DNA from: Ditylenchus dipsaci
Lineage: Eukaryota; Nematoda; Chromadorea; Rhabditida; Anguinidae
Direction: 5' to 3'
Length of the DNA stretch: 64,000 nucleotides
Assembly (NCBI GenBank): GCA_004194705.1
Contig: SADC01000401.1
Span: 1 to 64,000, forward strand
The notes below the pieces were generated by a model. It was not told where the DNA came from. It was given only the letters and a program-made list of their open reading frames with translations, and did no database searches. Positions within the stretch are counted from its first letter, which is position 1. The number at the start of each line of letters is the position of its first letter. The translations under genes and the position numbers were made by a program. Shown in pieces: positions 40,329 to 52,884 of this stretch.

Positions 40329-43313
40329 AATGTAAATGAAAGACTAAAAGTGCAAGTTCGAAAAATGGAAAAATTTGCAAGAGCCATAAATTTCAGCATA
40401 ATTCTGGCTGAGAGCATAATTGCTGAGCCTCCTGACGCGCAGGCTTCTTAAGCAACGGCCTGCACTCAATTGATAAAACCTTTGGACTGACTAAGATGGG
40501 CTCATTGCCAAGAACAAATACTGGAGGGCAAATCGGGATCTCGGATCCCAGTCTAATCAGAAAAGAACTAAGTTTGTTTTATGTCTACTGGAATACTGAA
40601 TCCATCCTATTAAACTAGTATTTTTTTAAAGTTTCGGGCACAATTTTGTTGTCTTATTCATCTTTATTTTTTACTAAAAGAAAAGTCGGTAAAATAATAG
40701 CGAATGCCGACCTTCCAGTTCATCTTTTTTGAGCAATTATGAAACAATTAAACTATTCCGTTTTCCTTGGATGAAATCAGGTCTGCTTTTCACCTAGTAC
40801 TCTTTGAATCCACCGCTACCAAAAATAACAGACCCATTTTCTATTCAACCTATTGGCTCTTTCGCAGAGGGATTTCAAAGTTAGTTGTTGCAAATGCCAA
40901 AGACCATTAAATTCTGAAACATAATAGGCTTTTTCGTCGACGCGCTCAGAAAAAAGGACGCAAATATTGACAATATCGGAGAAATAATTGAAAGATGAGA
41001 CAAGAGATGAATCACAGATTATCTAGCCAAAGAGAAAAGGTTAAGCAAAAGAATTTGAAAAGTTTTTAATTACCTCCAAACTGGATATGGTGGATTTTGA
41101 CCTGGATTGTGGACGTATTTTTATGTTCAATCCCAATTTTCTGCCAGTTTTCTCAGAGTTATGTCAGATATCTCCCCGAACTCTGGTTTACAACTATTAA
41201 GAGGTACACACCCGCCCCCATACATTTTTGCATTTGAAACAGTAGTACAAATTACTCGTCCCTCTTATTATTACCAGTCCAGATCCCACAAAATATGCTT
41301 CAGACATTTTTAGTCCCGACTAACATACGATGGCTTACTCCTGAGCCTAAACCTGAGACCTGATCCTAAAGGGGTACTTACAGCCATTTTCGGAGGGTTA
41401 GATTTAGACAGGGGGTTTATTCACTAATAGCGCCAATATTTTTAAAAGTAGTTTCAGTTTAATCACCAAGAACTGAAGCTAAATTCAGCATTTTACCAAA
41501 AAAAATAGAAAAAGTTTTTTCAAACAAAGTTGTTAAATGTACTTAAAGGAGCAAGCTTATAAATTGACAAAGTCGGTGTTTCTGTTTGCAACATGAAAAA
41601 CAATCTTTACGCTCAATCGACATGGGAATTCAGCCCGAAAATATACTCCACTTCTAGAGGATGTGGAAATAATAGCCGAGAAGACACAATGAACATGTTT
41701 TCCACTCCCCAAAGGCCTATATTTTAGTGTAGAGAATAAAGTCTGTGGCTTTATGTAAAAAAGGTTGAAGCTTTTTAAAGAGAACAAGTGGGTGGACAAA
41801 CGACGGCTTGGATGAAACTCGCTAAGTTAACAATCAAATTTACAGGCATTATACTTGCGTAAATGAGTTACATAAAAGTTCAAATTTTTCATGTTATCAT
41901 TTTAAATCATTGTAAAAATTTCTATTTTTAGATTTACAAAACAAAATAGGCAGATTTTTTAAAAACAGTCACAACACCCCAAAAAGTTCGTTCCCGCCCA
42001 GGGTCCGGTACCTTTTCAACTTTTTTTCAGTCCTTTTTAGACAAAAGAATCAGCACTAAAATAAACTTTAAAAAAGGTTAAAAAAGTGTCGGATGCTAGA
42101 CGGGAACGAACTTTTTATTGTTTTTTATTTTTAAGCAAAGGTTTGATTAAAACAGTTGTAGATAAATCTATTTTTTGTATAAGAAATTTATTGAGAAAAA
42201 ATTAAATTATAAAACTATAGTAAAAACTGAAAAAATACCATCAAGAAAAATAACACATCAGGAAAAAAGTAAAAAAAAAAGTTAGTTCGAATATTTCAAA
42301 AAATTTCCATAAAAATCAATTCAAATTTTTTCTTTGTAGCAAAATTGTTTCAAAACTAATAAAACAAGTTTTCGTGAAAAAAATGAAAAACTAAAATTGA
42401 TTACATTGAAAAAAAATAAAAAAAAAAATAAAAAAATTGAGAATTCAGAGAAAACTTTAAGAAGGACATTTTGCCAGCCAAAAATATGACTGATTGATTA
42501 GCGGAGGAAACATCCGAAACATTCCAAACATTTATTTTGCTCACTTATAAATACTTATGTTAGCTATTAGACAGCGAAAAAAGCTTATTTAGGCGACTAC
42601 CCACCTGCTGACACCTTGCTTATTTCACAACAAAATTTTTGGGATTGGCTGCTCAAGCGAGAGTGCTAGCAAATTTTGGAGGGAAATGCTTTTTGTTAAC
42701 GTAATTTAAGAAAAAAGAAGAAGAGATGACAAACAATGAGTGCTTTAAATAATTGGAAAGTGGATGTGAAAAATTGCAACAGCATTTGCAGTATACTTTG
42801 GTTTTGGTCAGCAAGCAACCCTAAAGTTAGTCAAAATGTGTGAGGAAGGAGAAGAAATTACAGTTGGGGCATTACAAAAATCACACCTTAAGTTTCTTAA
42901 TATCGAATTTGGTTGTTTTTCGAAAAAAAATAAGAAACCTTTGGTCAAAATTTCAGATTTTCAAAAGGAACCCCAAAAACTAGGATTTTTACTTTACAAA
43001 AAATAAGGCGCTAGTGTCATAAACCCGCCTCTCTCAAAGTGCTAGTGTCATATACAATCACCAACTGTTAAAAACTTTGAAAAGAGGTTCTTAGGTACCT
43101 TCGAAAAATTATCAGGGGTGGGAGGGGGCTATATTGCGCTAACGTCAGAAAAAATCTATCGATTTTTTGGGCTTGGCTTTCTTAGTTTTCGACAATCGCT
43201 CGCTGGATGTAGTCTAGATATGCAATCCATGAAATAGAGAAACTGGCTTCAAGGACAATAGACCTGCATGATGCTCTTAACTTCAACTGTACATCGGTCG
43301 TATCTGGCTGACA

Positions 43314-43705
43314 CTGGCCTGTGTACGGGTCGAAAACGGGCCGAAGCGGGTCCTGAATTTCTCTGACTTTTTTTGGACTTTTCGACAAAAAGTTCATACT
43401 ACCTGATAGCTAAGATTTCAGGCTACAAAATGGTATTTTCCGGACCGGGTTTTGAAAAAAGTTTGGCCTACAGACCGGCTTTTCGGTCAAAAACAGGATT
43501 TTTTCAAAGAAAGGTGTTTTTTAATCAAAAAGTCGTAGGCAGTTGGCCCGTAAGCCAAAAAATTTCAAAGCCCAGCCCGGAAAATAGCATTATGTAGCCT
43601 GAAATCTTCGCTATCAGATAGTACAAACTTTTTTCGAAAAATTTGAAAAAAGTCAGAGAAAAGTCAGTTCCTACTACGGCCCATTTTCGGCCGTGCACAG
43701 CCCTG
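43314..43705. mobile_element. Palindromic MITE, probably hAT-type
   Basis: Right end inverse CAGGGCTGTGCACGGCCG, left end CTGGCCTGTGTACGGGTCG; arms share TGATAGC.AAGATTTCAGG. Flanking 8-mers do not match, so the class is inferred from the ends. Confidence 0.55.
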
Positions 43706-44777
43706 GCTGGATCACGAAAAGCGAGCTGATTGGGACTCAAAGTAATCAAGAGTCTTTTGAAAATACTACATGCTAACGGTTATGTCATATTGGTACCTGG
43801 TTTCATTTTCAACAATGGTGCCAAAATCGTCAAAAACATAACTAATCCACCCTAAAAATACTAAAATAAATCGATTAATTTTCACCGCTGTTTAGAATTA
43901 TTTACCAAAAAATTTTTATACTAAAATTAAAAGCTTGTAAAAGATTGTGACAAAGAAAAGGCCAGCTTTTATTATTTTAAAAGATTATGCACCCTAGAAG
44001 GGCTGGTCTAAGAGGCTTTTCTTTATAGATAATTTAAAATGAGACACCAAAGCAGACTAAGTACATCAGTAGAAAATTAAAAAACTGCAAATATTACATT
44101 TTTTCAATCTTGCAAATGGCTACTACTACTTCATCTATTTTTGTTGTAAACAATACAAGGTTGCACAGTCATATAAAACGAAAATTAGTAGAGCTTTTAG
44201 TAGTTAGGAATTGCTAGAGCACTTTACTAACTAAAATAAACTAAACGAAATATCAGGTTTCTAAAAAATGCGCTGTCATTACTAATTTATTTTGGCTATT
44301 TTTTTAGAGTTTTTCTGTTATTGAAAACCTATTTTTGGCTGAATTTGACCGATTTTTCATAGTTAACATTTATTTCGTCGAAATTTCTAAATTAATTCAA
44401 AATGTTTATAAATATATTATATTGTTTTTTTTATCCGCTATCTCATGCTTGACATCTAAATAGGTAGCAAAATAAGTAGAAAATTGTGGGGGTCTTATTT
44501 TAGATCACCCACCATTCTGAATGTAAAAGACCAAGTGCCCGTCCCGTCCAAAGAGTATTTTCTCTAAGCCTACCTTTTTCGGTTCCCGTGATTTTTTTCA
44601 CCCCAATCCATTGTGATGTGAAGTTTTCTGGTCTTTGGCCGAGAAGCGATCAAATTCCTTTGGTATTATCGTTGCAAAAGGTGTGAAATAGGTGAAAAAT
44701 GAAAAAAAGTTGGCTTAAAAAAAGTGGTAGGGGCGGCAATTGGGCGGCTGTCCATTCTAAATGACCGTGAAATTTAA

Positions 44778-44918
44778 TACCGTATTTTTCTAATAGAGCC
44801 CCGGGGTTTTATCTTTCCGATGCACACAAATCTTGAAATTCTTAACCAAAAATGGCCCTAACTCTGAAGTTCTAGATAAAAAAACAAGGGCTAGGGCTCT
44901 ATTAGAGGAAATATGGTA
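44778..44918. mobile_element. Family-B palindromic MITE
   Basis: CCGTATTTTTCTAATAGAGC left, inverse GGGCTCTATTAGAGGAAATA right. Confidence 0.65.
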
Positions 44919-45732
44919 ATAGGATCGTCAAGTGGGGAGTGGCATACGAAATTCTCCGACAATTTCCCACCCTCTTCATGAAAAAAAATCGGATAATCAT
45001 GAATCGTGCATTTTGCACAAAAAAAATGTACTCACAACGAAATAGTTAATTTTTATTATTCTTCGATCTGAACTTTTCATAGCGAAATGTGTTCAAGATT
45101 TGTTTGGCTCTAACAATTTCTTCCATTTCAGGTCACTATGTCATTTTATGCTAGGACGTTAGTGAAGTATGCTATGTGTCGATGAAGTTAGACGTTTGTA
45201 CTCGGGGACTCATGTTTCCTTTTTTCTCGTTTTTCGGAGAGTTATGGGAAATTAAAATTTGGTGCATTAAAATTTCGCGAGTAATTTCCTCATTTACAAT
45301 TTCGCCGGGAATTTGACAACCCTACTTGAAAAGCACAGCAATTAGCAAAATTTGAATTAGCGCGGGACCGCTTAGATTTTGTCAATAATGTTTTGGATTT
45401 TTTTCTGCATTTTAAATTCTATTTTACCTTTTCATTTAATACCAATCCCTGGCACATTATGTATGATTTTAGAGCCGTGAATGTCGGCAAACTCGTCTAA
45501 TCTGGCATTATCAAGGAAAGTTCGGCTAGACTAATAATTTGACAATGCTATTGACATACAGTCAACAATCGATAATCGGTGTCACTACCCAGCAGTACAG
45601 TCCTCATCGAGTCAAGCAAATACAACAATTTTTTTTGAATAGAATTTGCTTCAAATTAGCAGGGTCCTACTTCTGAACTATAACAAAAGCAGAACTTTTT
45701 TAAAGACTTTAATATTTTCCCCCCACTAGGGG

Positions 45733-45921
45733 AGGATGGGCCGATCCCGGAGGTAGGTGCAATACCGGGCCGACCCGCGGTCAGGGTGGAGCAAGCCCCA
45801 ACACCCAACCAGGTTCCAAAAATAGGTTAATCTCTAAAGACCCCAATTGGAGTCGTATCGGAGATTAAGCCGATAAGAACAGATACTACACTTTGATCTT
45901 AGCCAAAAGCCGAGAAGCGAT
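45733..45921 (-). ncRNA. U2 spliceosomal snRNA
   Basis: Read on the minus strand from 45921 it starts ATCGCTTCTCGGC, followed by the invariant branch-site pairing segment GTGTAGTATCTGTTCTT, a stem IIa/b region, an Sm-type site (CTATTTTTGGAAC) and two 3' hairpins (GGGGCTTGCTCC and the CCGGTATTGCAC hairpin IV). The spacing matches a full-length U2 of about 189 nt. Compared with the common metazoan form it has one base fewer in the stem-loop I CGGCCTTTTGG segment and one extra A before GTGTAGTATC. It sits alone in a repeat-rich intergenic region 9 kb upstream of PLC. The 3' end is approximate. Confidence 0.93.
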
Positions 45922-46099
45922 AATTGTAAAGGGAAATGTGAGAATATACACAGAAAGGTAGTCAACATCTGGCTGGGTTTGACGGCATGCCAGACAGCAA
46001 AAGAAAAAAAGAAGAGAGGCGACAGTGAGTTACAAGCGAAAATGCGCAATTTCAAAACTTATTTCACTTAATGGACTAATGACATAGGGAATGCTACAA

Positions 46100-46190
46100 T
46101 TTATTAAAAGGGGAGAGGGGTACCCCCGCACATCCAATAGCGAATATTTTGAACTCTCAGGTTCGATTCCCAGTGAATGCACACCCTTTT
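46100..46190 (+). repeat. tRNA-like 3' half
   Basis: CTCAGGTTCGATTCCCAGTG is a good B-box/T-arm, with GTGCATTC..GAATGCAC-like surroundings; no convincing A box. SINE remnant. Confidence 0.35.
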
Positions 46191-46265
46191 CACCTCCTTT
46201 TATTCCCAAGTTTGTTGTTTGGTTGATATTTTCTGACTTCTGTCTACAAGTCACACGTTTTATAT

Positions 46266-47720
46266 ACAGTCAACCTTCGATAATACGTACCCACAAAAAG
46301 TTCGTTCCCCAGATGGGCCCGACACTTTAGACCGACGAGCTTTTAAAGTGTCGGTTATGATTCGTCAGTCTAATACCAAATATCGCAAGGGTTTCAATTT
46401 CGCTAATTGTTGTTAAGAAGTGATATAGTTTTGCCATTTTGACCGGCAACAATTTATAGTACGTACATCTAAATTAGAGGTGTGCACGGGATCGTGATCC
46501 TCCCGAACGGGATCCCGATTCCGGAGATTTCGGTGCTGAATCCCGATCCCGAATCCCTCCCGATCAATTTTGAAAATCCCGATCCCGATACCGAAAATTG
46601 ACAAATCCCGATGAGCATTTTCAAAAGCATTTTTGGCCAGACATATTTTTATTTTTGCATGATTTTGAGGTCTTTAAAACTTTTTTTGGACACATTTTGA
46701 ATCTGACAGGTCCTGCCGATTATTTCATCCGGTTTGATTATTTTTCGCTCTGTATCACAGCAATTTCTGCAAAAAGGATTTCTCAAAAAACGATTTTAGA
46801 CGTTTATAACCTTTTGTCGTAAAGTAAATTCGATATTTTGTAAACAAAGCTTGCGGTGATAATTTTCTAGCAAATTTTCTGTAAATGTTCTCCTATAAAA
46901 TAAAAAAAACTATTTTTGCTTCATACCCCTCTAGTACTTCAGATCCCGGTTTGCAGATAGCCTCTTCAAAGGTAAGGTCTCAGTCTCAGCGGAAATACTC
47001 GTATTATGGGCACGGCGATAATTCCGCGCCGGATAATTCCGCGACAACCTTTTTCTTTTGATCAAAGAGATTAATTTTTCAGCAATTTTTTCAGAAAAGA
47101 ATCACCATCAGGTAGCCTCAAGATTCTAATTTCTAATGAGGTGTCAATTGCTGAAACATGTTCGCAAAATGTGGCACAAAAAAGTAAAAGTATAAAACGA
47201 GTCAGGAAATAAACCTTATTTCCTGATATTGACAGTATTATGTCAAAAAAAATTTTCATATGAAACTTTTTTTATCGGAATCTCAGTCTGTATGCATTTA
47301 CAAAATTTTGAAATAGCATAAAGAAAAACAGTTGTGAACGTTTAAAATCAGTGGAATTTCTTGGGACACCCTGTATTTTGCCTGATTACTCATGGATTCG
47401 ACCGATCAGCCAATCTCGAAATTTTGTTCGGGATCCCGAATTTTTTTTAACGCAATCCCGATGCCGATCCCGAATGATTTTTCAGCCCCAATCCCGATCC
47501 CGAAATCCCTCCCGGCTGAATGCACAGCTCTAATCTAAATTCTAAAAAGTGAATTTAGGTGTACGGAATATCATGTTTTACGGATCAAAATGGCAAAAGT
47601 ACATCATTTCTTAAAAACAGTTGGCAAAACTGGAGTCCTTGCAATATTTGGGACTAGACTGATGAATCAGAGCCGGTGAAACACTTTAAAAATTTGAATT
47701 TAGCAAATTGCTATGCCTAT
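46266..47720. mobile_element. Family-A element split by a hAT MITE
   Basis: Left end CAGTCAACCTTCGATAATAC with AAAGTTCGTTCCCCAGATGG; TTTTGCCATTTTGACCGG (46430) is inverted at about 47583-47600 (GATCAAAATGGCAAAA) beyond the inserted element 46475-47532. The outer right TIR appears lost. Confidence 0.6.
46475..47532. mobile_element. hAT-type element with CCCGATCCCGAAT words
   Basis: Exact 8-bp duplication ATCTAAAT (46467-46474, 47533-47540); ends TAGAGGTGTGCACGGGATCG and inverse CTGAATGCACAGCTCTA. Both ends reiterate CCCGATCCCGAATCCCTCCC. No intact coding sequence. Confidence 0.88.
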
Positions 47721-48439
47721 CAAAATTCATGGGGTTTAAAGCCATGCTCCTCTATACTGATTTTTAATACTTAACTTTTGATATTTTTTAAATTTCTGTA
47801 TTTTGACTCTAGTGTCTAGCGTTTCAATACAACAAATCTTTAAAATCTGAAGTTCAGATGAAAAAAGAGGCTATTCTATAAAAAAAAATGGACATCATAA
47901 ATAATAGAAACGGCAAAAGGTTGAAAAAACAATAATTAAAAATTCAGGATGCAACAATCGATTGAATAAAATTTTTGTGTCTATAGCAAACAAGCAGCAG
48001 CTTTTCTTGTTCTCCATGCAAAAATACCCTCTCTTTACCAAAAAAGACAATGTAAAGATGGACAGCAAAACATGTTTTCATTCAATCAACTTTTTTCTCG
48101 CACTTCTCCATTAATAATTGGCCGGCTTCAGTTTTTAAGACATAGCCACCGCCAGAGACATCACGCGAAATGATTTCATTATGGCATTTTCTCTCTAGAC
48201 GCACACACACTCTTGCTCTTTCACATTTGCAAATACCCGCAATAAATTTTGCAAGCTTCAGTCGTCATTTTTAATGAACTTAAAATTTCAAGAAAAATTG
48301 TAATCTATGAAACTACCTGGTTTTTTTTGTCGGTTTTACGGTTTTAAAACAGTCATGACTTTTTTTCTAGAATTCTGAAATTTCTGTTTTCTTCAATTGA
48401 TTTAATCTTCAACCTTTAATTGACTTCGATTTTTCTCGC

Positions 48440-49600
48440 CGACAATATTTTTTGGTCTAAAATGTCAAAAACACAATCTTTGTTTGGTTCTCCCTGTAGT
48501 TTTGACACTGCCCCTTGAAAGACCATCCATAGAACAGAGCCCAATTCATAAATACTCCAAGCAAAAAATCCAAGCATGTTTTCGACATTGTATAATATTA
48601 CCAAAAATAGTGAGAGCGAGATTATCGATTGGCGAAAACAGAAATTCAAAAAGAGCTCTAGAAAAAGGTATGGCTATATTCAAAACCTAATCGATCTTCC
48701 TCGCTAACATATTTTGTGGTATATAATGTCAAAACCGCGATTTTTTCTTGGTCCCTCTGTGGTTTGGGTTCCTGGTCTGTGGATGGCATCTGGATTGGCA
48801 AGGCCCAAACCACGGAAACCAGACAAAGCAACAAAAATCATTCAAAATAACAAACAAAGATTTTTGTGGAGTGACAATGCAAAAAAATTTTGCTCTTTTT
48901 TGGGTTTTCAAATGATTTTTTTCGAGGTGCGTGGTTTTCGTATACGATTAATATGCGCATCTTCACATTTTAAATTCACTGCTAAATTCTAAATTCTGCT
49001 TGAGACAAAAATGATTCAATTTGTTGTATTGTCGCGCGATAAAGAGCAATATTTGTTGCATTGTCGTGTGATATTGTCGCACGACAAAAAGCTAAAAAAT
49101 ATTTTGTCGGTCGACAAAATAGTTTTGATGTTGCTTTGTCTGGTTGCCAAAAAAAAATTGCCCAAAGGGACCAAGCGAAATCGTGCTTTTGTCATGATTA
49201 GGGTTGTCGAATCGAACGTTCGATTTCGAACATTGTTCGAAATGCTCGAGATTTTTTCGAACGTTCGACTTCGAACCGAACGTTCGTTCGAAAATTTTCG
49301 AACTCGAATTTCGAACCGAACGTTCGATTCGAAATATATCGAATTTCGTGCCAAATACTTTCAGTAAGAACTTAGAAACACGAAAAAGATTTGACCGAAA
49401 CATGCGCAGCATCATAATAAGGCATCAAAAATGGGTTGGCCTCGTTTTAAAGTTCGAATTCGAAAAAAGCCAAAATTTTCAAATCGAACGTTCGAAAATG
49501 TCGAACGTTTGACAACCCTAGTCATGATGCACTAAAAACATTGATGGCGAGAAGATCCATTAGCAAAAACAGAACTTTTGAAAAAATGACCGAGAAAAAA
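48440..49600. repeat. Large imperfect palindrome containing a hAT MITE
   Basis: TTTTTCTCGCCGACAATATT near 48432 and ATGGCGAGAAGATCC near 49545 are the outer arms; inside are GTCAAAAACACAATC / TCGTGCTTTTGTCAT and the GGACCAAG motif. Interrupted by 49199-49520. Confidence 0.45.
49199..49520. mobile_element. hAT-type MITE with TCGAACGTTCGAA words
   Basis: Exact 8-bp duplication GTCATGAT (49191-49198, 49521-49528); ends TAGGGTTGTCGAATCGAACG and inverse TTTGACAACCCTA. Confidence 0.88.
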
Positions 49601-50504
49601 GTTTCGATTGTTTGGAGACCGGCAAATTTCTTGAAAACCCATGTAAATTAAAAGCCTTTGAAACCAATTTTTGACTAACTTTATGATAATTCTAGACAAA
49701 AGTTAAAAAAGCGTGCCACTTGACATTTAGATAAGAGAAATGTAAACTAGCAATTGACTTTTCGCCAGATGCATCAGCCAAAGGCTATTATTATGCACTA
49801 AACACGGTTTCCTCATAGCTTTGTGACCACTCCACATTTGACTACCACTACAAATGTGTGCCTGGATGACTGCCTAGCAGACCTGAATGGAAAGCTGCAA
49901 GAATAATTATTTATTTGCGAGCTTGTTGCAGAAGTAGTAGCCAAGCCGCAGTTTTATTGGGCAGCAGACAGCCCAAAACATACAATGGCACTAAAGCCGA
50001 CAAATAACAACAAAAGAAATTGCCTCGTTCACTTTTCGGCATTTGCATGCTTGCTTGGTGAGTGTAATAGGCAAAAAAACCAGCTGACATCAAAGAGATA
50101 CAAAAACACACAACAAATTAATTTGTTATTATAAAAAATCAAATTGGACTGTTAGAAAATGCAACAACAGTTTACACCAATTAAAAAAATATTGTTTGGT
50201 TGGTTTGGTTTCGCAATCAATCCACACGCAACTTCTAAACAACAACAAAAACTCTTGTTTTTGGTTTTTCAAATATAATATTGCAGAAAATCATAAAATA
50301 TTTATCAGATAGTCTCTTTGAAATTATTAATGAGATCAAAAATTAAAAATGTCTATATGCTATGGATGCTGAAAAACAAGTTGTTGATATAAAAACAGAC
50401 TGTTTTGCTTCGCACACTACCGAGGCCAGAATTAAGGTCTAGCAGGTCAAGACAAAAATTTTTGTGATCAAGACAAAAACCACTCAGTTCTGGTAGAGTG
50501 ATGG

Positions 50505-51445
50505 TCTTTGGCTAAAGTACACTATCTGCACTTGGCCAAAATTGAGTTTTAACTAAGTCTAATGCAGTATTAGATCGTGAAAAGAATAGAAAATGTGTTT
50601 TTAGCGCACGGAAAGAAATTGCGTAGAATTTTTTTTGCCAAAATTAGACTTTTCGCCTTGAGAAACCAAGGTAAACAACCAGAAAAGAGTACCTAGATTA
50701 TCTAAAAAAATAGAATTTAAACATAGTTTTGTTAGCTGGGCCCTACCGCATAAATAAACTCTGGTATGCATGCTTTTTCATGCATCCAGAGTCACTTCCG
50801 AATGATTTGTGTCTAAGGTATGTGGGTGTGCGCATCTCAACCCCAAGCAACCAAGCTCCCTGCGCCCCCGAAGGGGGCGCAGGGGGCTTGAGAGTTAGAG
50901 ATGCGCGCACTCACTTACCTTAGACATGATTCCGAGAAGTACTCTCGATCAAAAATTGCATATAGAGTCTCTTTTTGTCACGGCCCAGATGAAAAACATG
51001 GTAGGACATCCGAAATAGTCCAGAATTCACTTTTTTAATAATTTTGCCATGAAAGTGGCCCATTCTATTCCCTTCTCTTCCCAATAGAGCCCTGAATCCC
51101 TTAAAAAATGTTTTTGTGGGAATTCAAAAAAAAATTTTGAATTTTTCAAAATTTTTACCTTGGGGTACCAAGGCAAATCAAAAATTTTTTTTTTCGATTT
51201 TTCGGAAAATAAAGTGAATAAAGTGAAGATCTCTTGATCATAATATGCGTATAGAGTCTCTTTTGCCTAGCTCCATTGACCAAAACTGGGTGGTCTCCCG
51301 AGGCAAAACGTCAAATTATGGCTAAAAAATTTTTCTACAATTTCTATCCGAGCGCTGAAACACGTTTGCTGTTCTTTTCATGTTCTAAAACTCCTTAGAC
51401 ATAGTTAAAACCCGATTTTGGCTAGGTAAAGATAGTGTAGCCGGC
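50505..51445. mobile_element. Family-F palindromic element
   Basis: Left GGCTAAAGTACACTATCTGC..TTGGCCAAAATTGAG; right inverse CTACACTATCTTTACCTAGC. Central hairpin TGCGCCCCCGAAGGGGGCGC. Holds the third ATG/5' splice-site island at 50893-50935. Confidence 0.6.
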
Positions 51446-52674
51446 CCGGTTTTATTAGAGTGAAGAGAAAAGACTAAAAATGTACAAGGACTTTTATGCA
51501 GCAACACAAAAAATTCAAATTAAGTTAAAAAAATCAACTTTAAAAAAACACTTGTAAAAGTCATGCTAAAATACATATAGAAAAGATAAAGCAGCAGCAG
51601 CAGTAGAGTATGATTGATCATGAACAAAAAAAGAGGAGCAGGAGTAGTTAAATTGCTACGGCCTGCTTCTCTCTGCTTGAGAAGCAATGAAAATAGAGGG
51701 AGTATCAAAAAAAACTGCCAGCATACATAATATAAATAGAAATCAATAATGTAGAAAACAACAAAAACAAGAGGAAGAAATAGCGATCAGCAGCAAAGTG
51801 AAAAATTTGGCGACTAATAGTCCAACGAATGTGCTCAGCGCGACTCCAATTTTCTTTTTCTTCCTCCTTCTTTTCTTTATGGCCATTTAAAAGGAGAAGG
51901 AGAAAGCAGGCGAATCAAAGACCAACTCAAACATAAGAGAAGGCAATTTTAGACAAAGATAGCCAGAGAAACTTTGAACACACCACATATCGAGAATTTA
52001 CAATTACTTTTAATGGTTTATGATTTAAAAAGTAGTTTTAAACGGCATGCTCACCGCCGAATAAAATATTTGGAAAGGCGGTACCAGGTCAATTCAAAAA
52101 ATAATCAGTTTTAGATACAAAATTTTCGAGTACAAATTATTTATAACTAATGCAAAACAGCGCTTTTTAAATCCATCTTTTTAGGATATCCACAAACCCA
52201 TTTCTCCGCCATATTCACCAGAAAAGAGGCTAGCAAAAAGTCAAAAGCGGACTTGAACCTTTGAATAGTGGAATCGTTTTGTCCCAGGGCTTTTTTGGGC
52301 GAACCTTTTTTTGTTGCAGCTGATTTACGTCTTTTTGCAGCTGATTCAGGTTTTTCGCAACTGATCCACGGGATAGACCAAGTACTTTAAAAAAAAATTC
52401 CAAAAGTAGTCTAATATTTTTTTAAGTGGTTTTTATCACGATTTGAGCATTTTTGCAAAAAAAATTTCAAAAAAAAATTCCAAAAAAAATAGACCTAAAT
52501 CAGCTGCAAATAGACGTAAATCAGCTGCAAAAAAGGTTTGCCCGGCTCTTTTGCTGAAGCTCTTTCTGGGTGTACCCCTTCAAAGTTAATGTTTTGCAGC
52601 TTTTTTCAAAACTGTTATGATTCATTGTGGCAGACATTAGCTTTTATATTCTTTTAATGAATTTTAATGACACA

Positions 52675-52809
52675 TACCGTATTTACTCTATTAATCCCCC
52701 ACCTCTCATTTTTTGGCTAGGATTGCAGATTTAAGGCGATTTACAATTTGAAATTTTTTCGGGGGTTCGAAAATAATACCCCTGGGGGTTAAAAGAGGTT
52801 ATACGGTTA
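52675..52809. mobile_element. Family-B palindromic MITE
   Basis: CCGTATTTACTCTATTAATC left, GGGGGTTAAAAGAGGTTATA right. Confidence 0.6.
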
Positions 52810-52884
52810 TACTTTATATATCCAAAGTTTCAATTCAAGAACTGATTTAAGTTAACTTTTAGCTTTAAATATCTTTGAAAATGA

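Larger units (their letters stand above)
38133..45732. other. Intergenic stretch with palindromic repeats only
   Basis: Contains a palindrome at 39146-39545 (AATAACTCC..TTTTTGAGGGG arms and an inner GGACCAAGGC motif), a family-B element (40136-40328), a family-A core fragment (41964-42118), a CAGGGCTGTGCACGGC-ended palindrome (43314-43705) and a family-B element (44778-44918). 40330-41960 and 42120-43300 show no gene, splice-consistent exon or clear repeat to me. Confidence 0.45.
49529..52884. other. Intergenic stretch downstream of the S28 gene
   Basis: Contains the family-F palindrome 50505-51445 and a family-B element (52675-52809). Around 52310-52560 TTTTTGCAGCTGATTTACGT-like units occur in both orientations. 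No gene recognised in 49600-50500 or 51450-52300. Confidence 0.4.
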
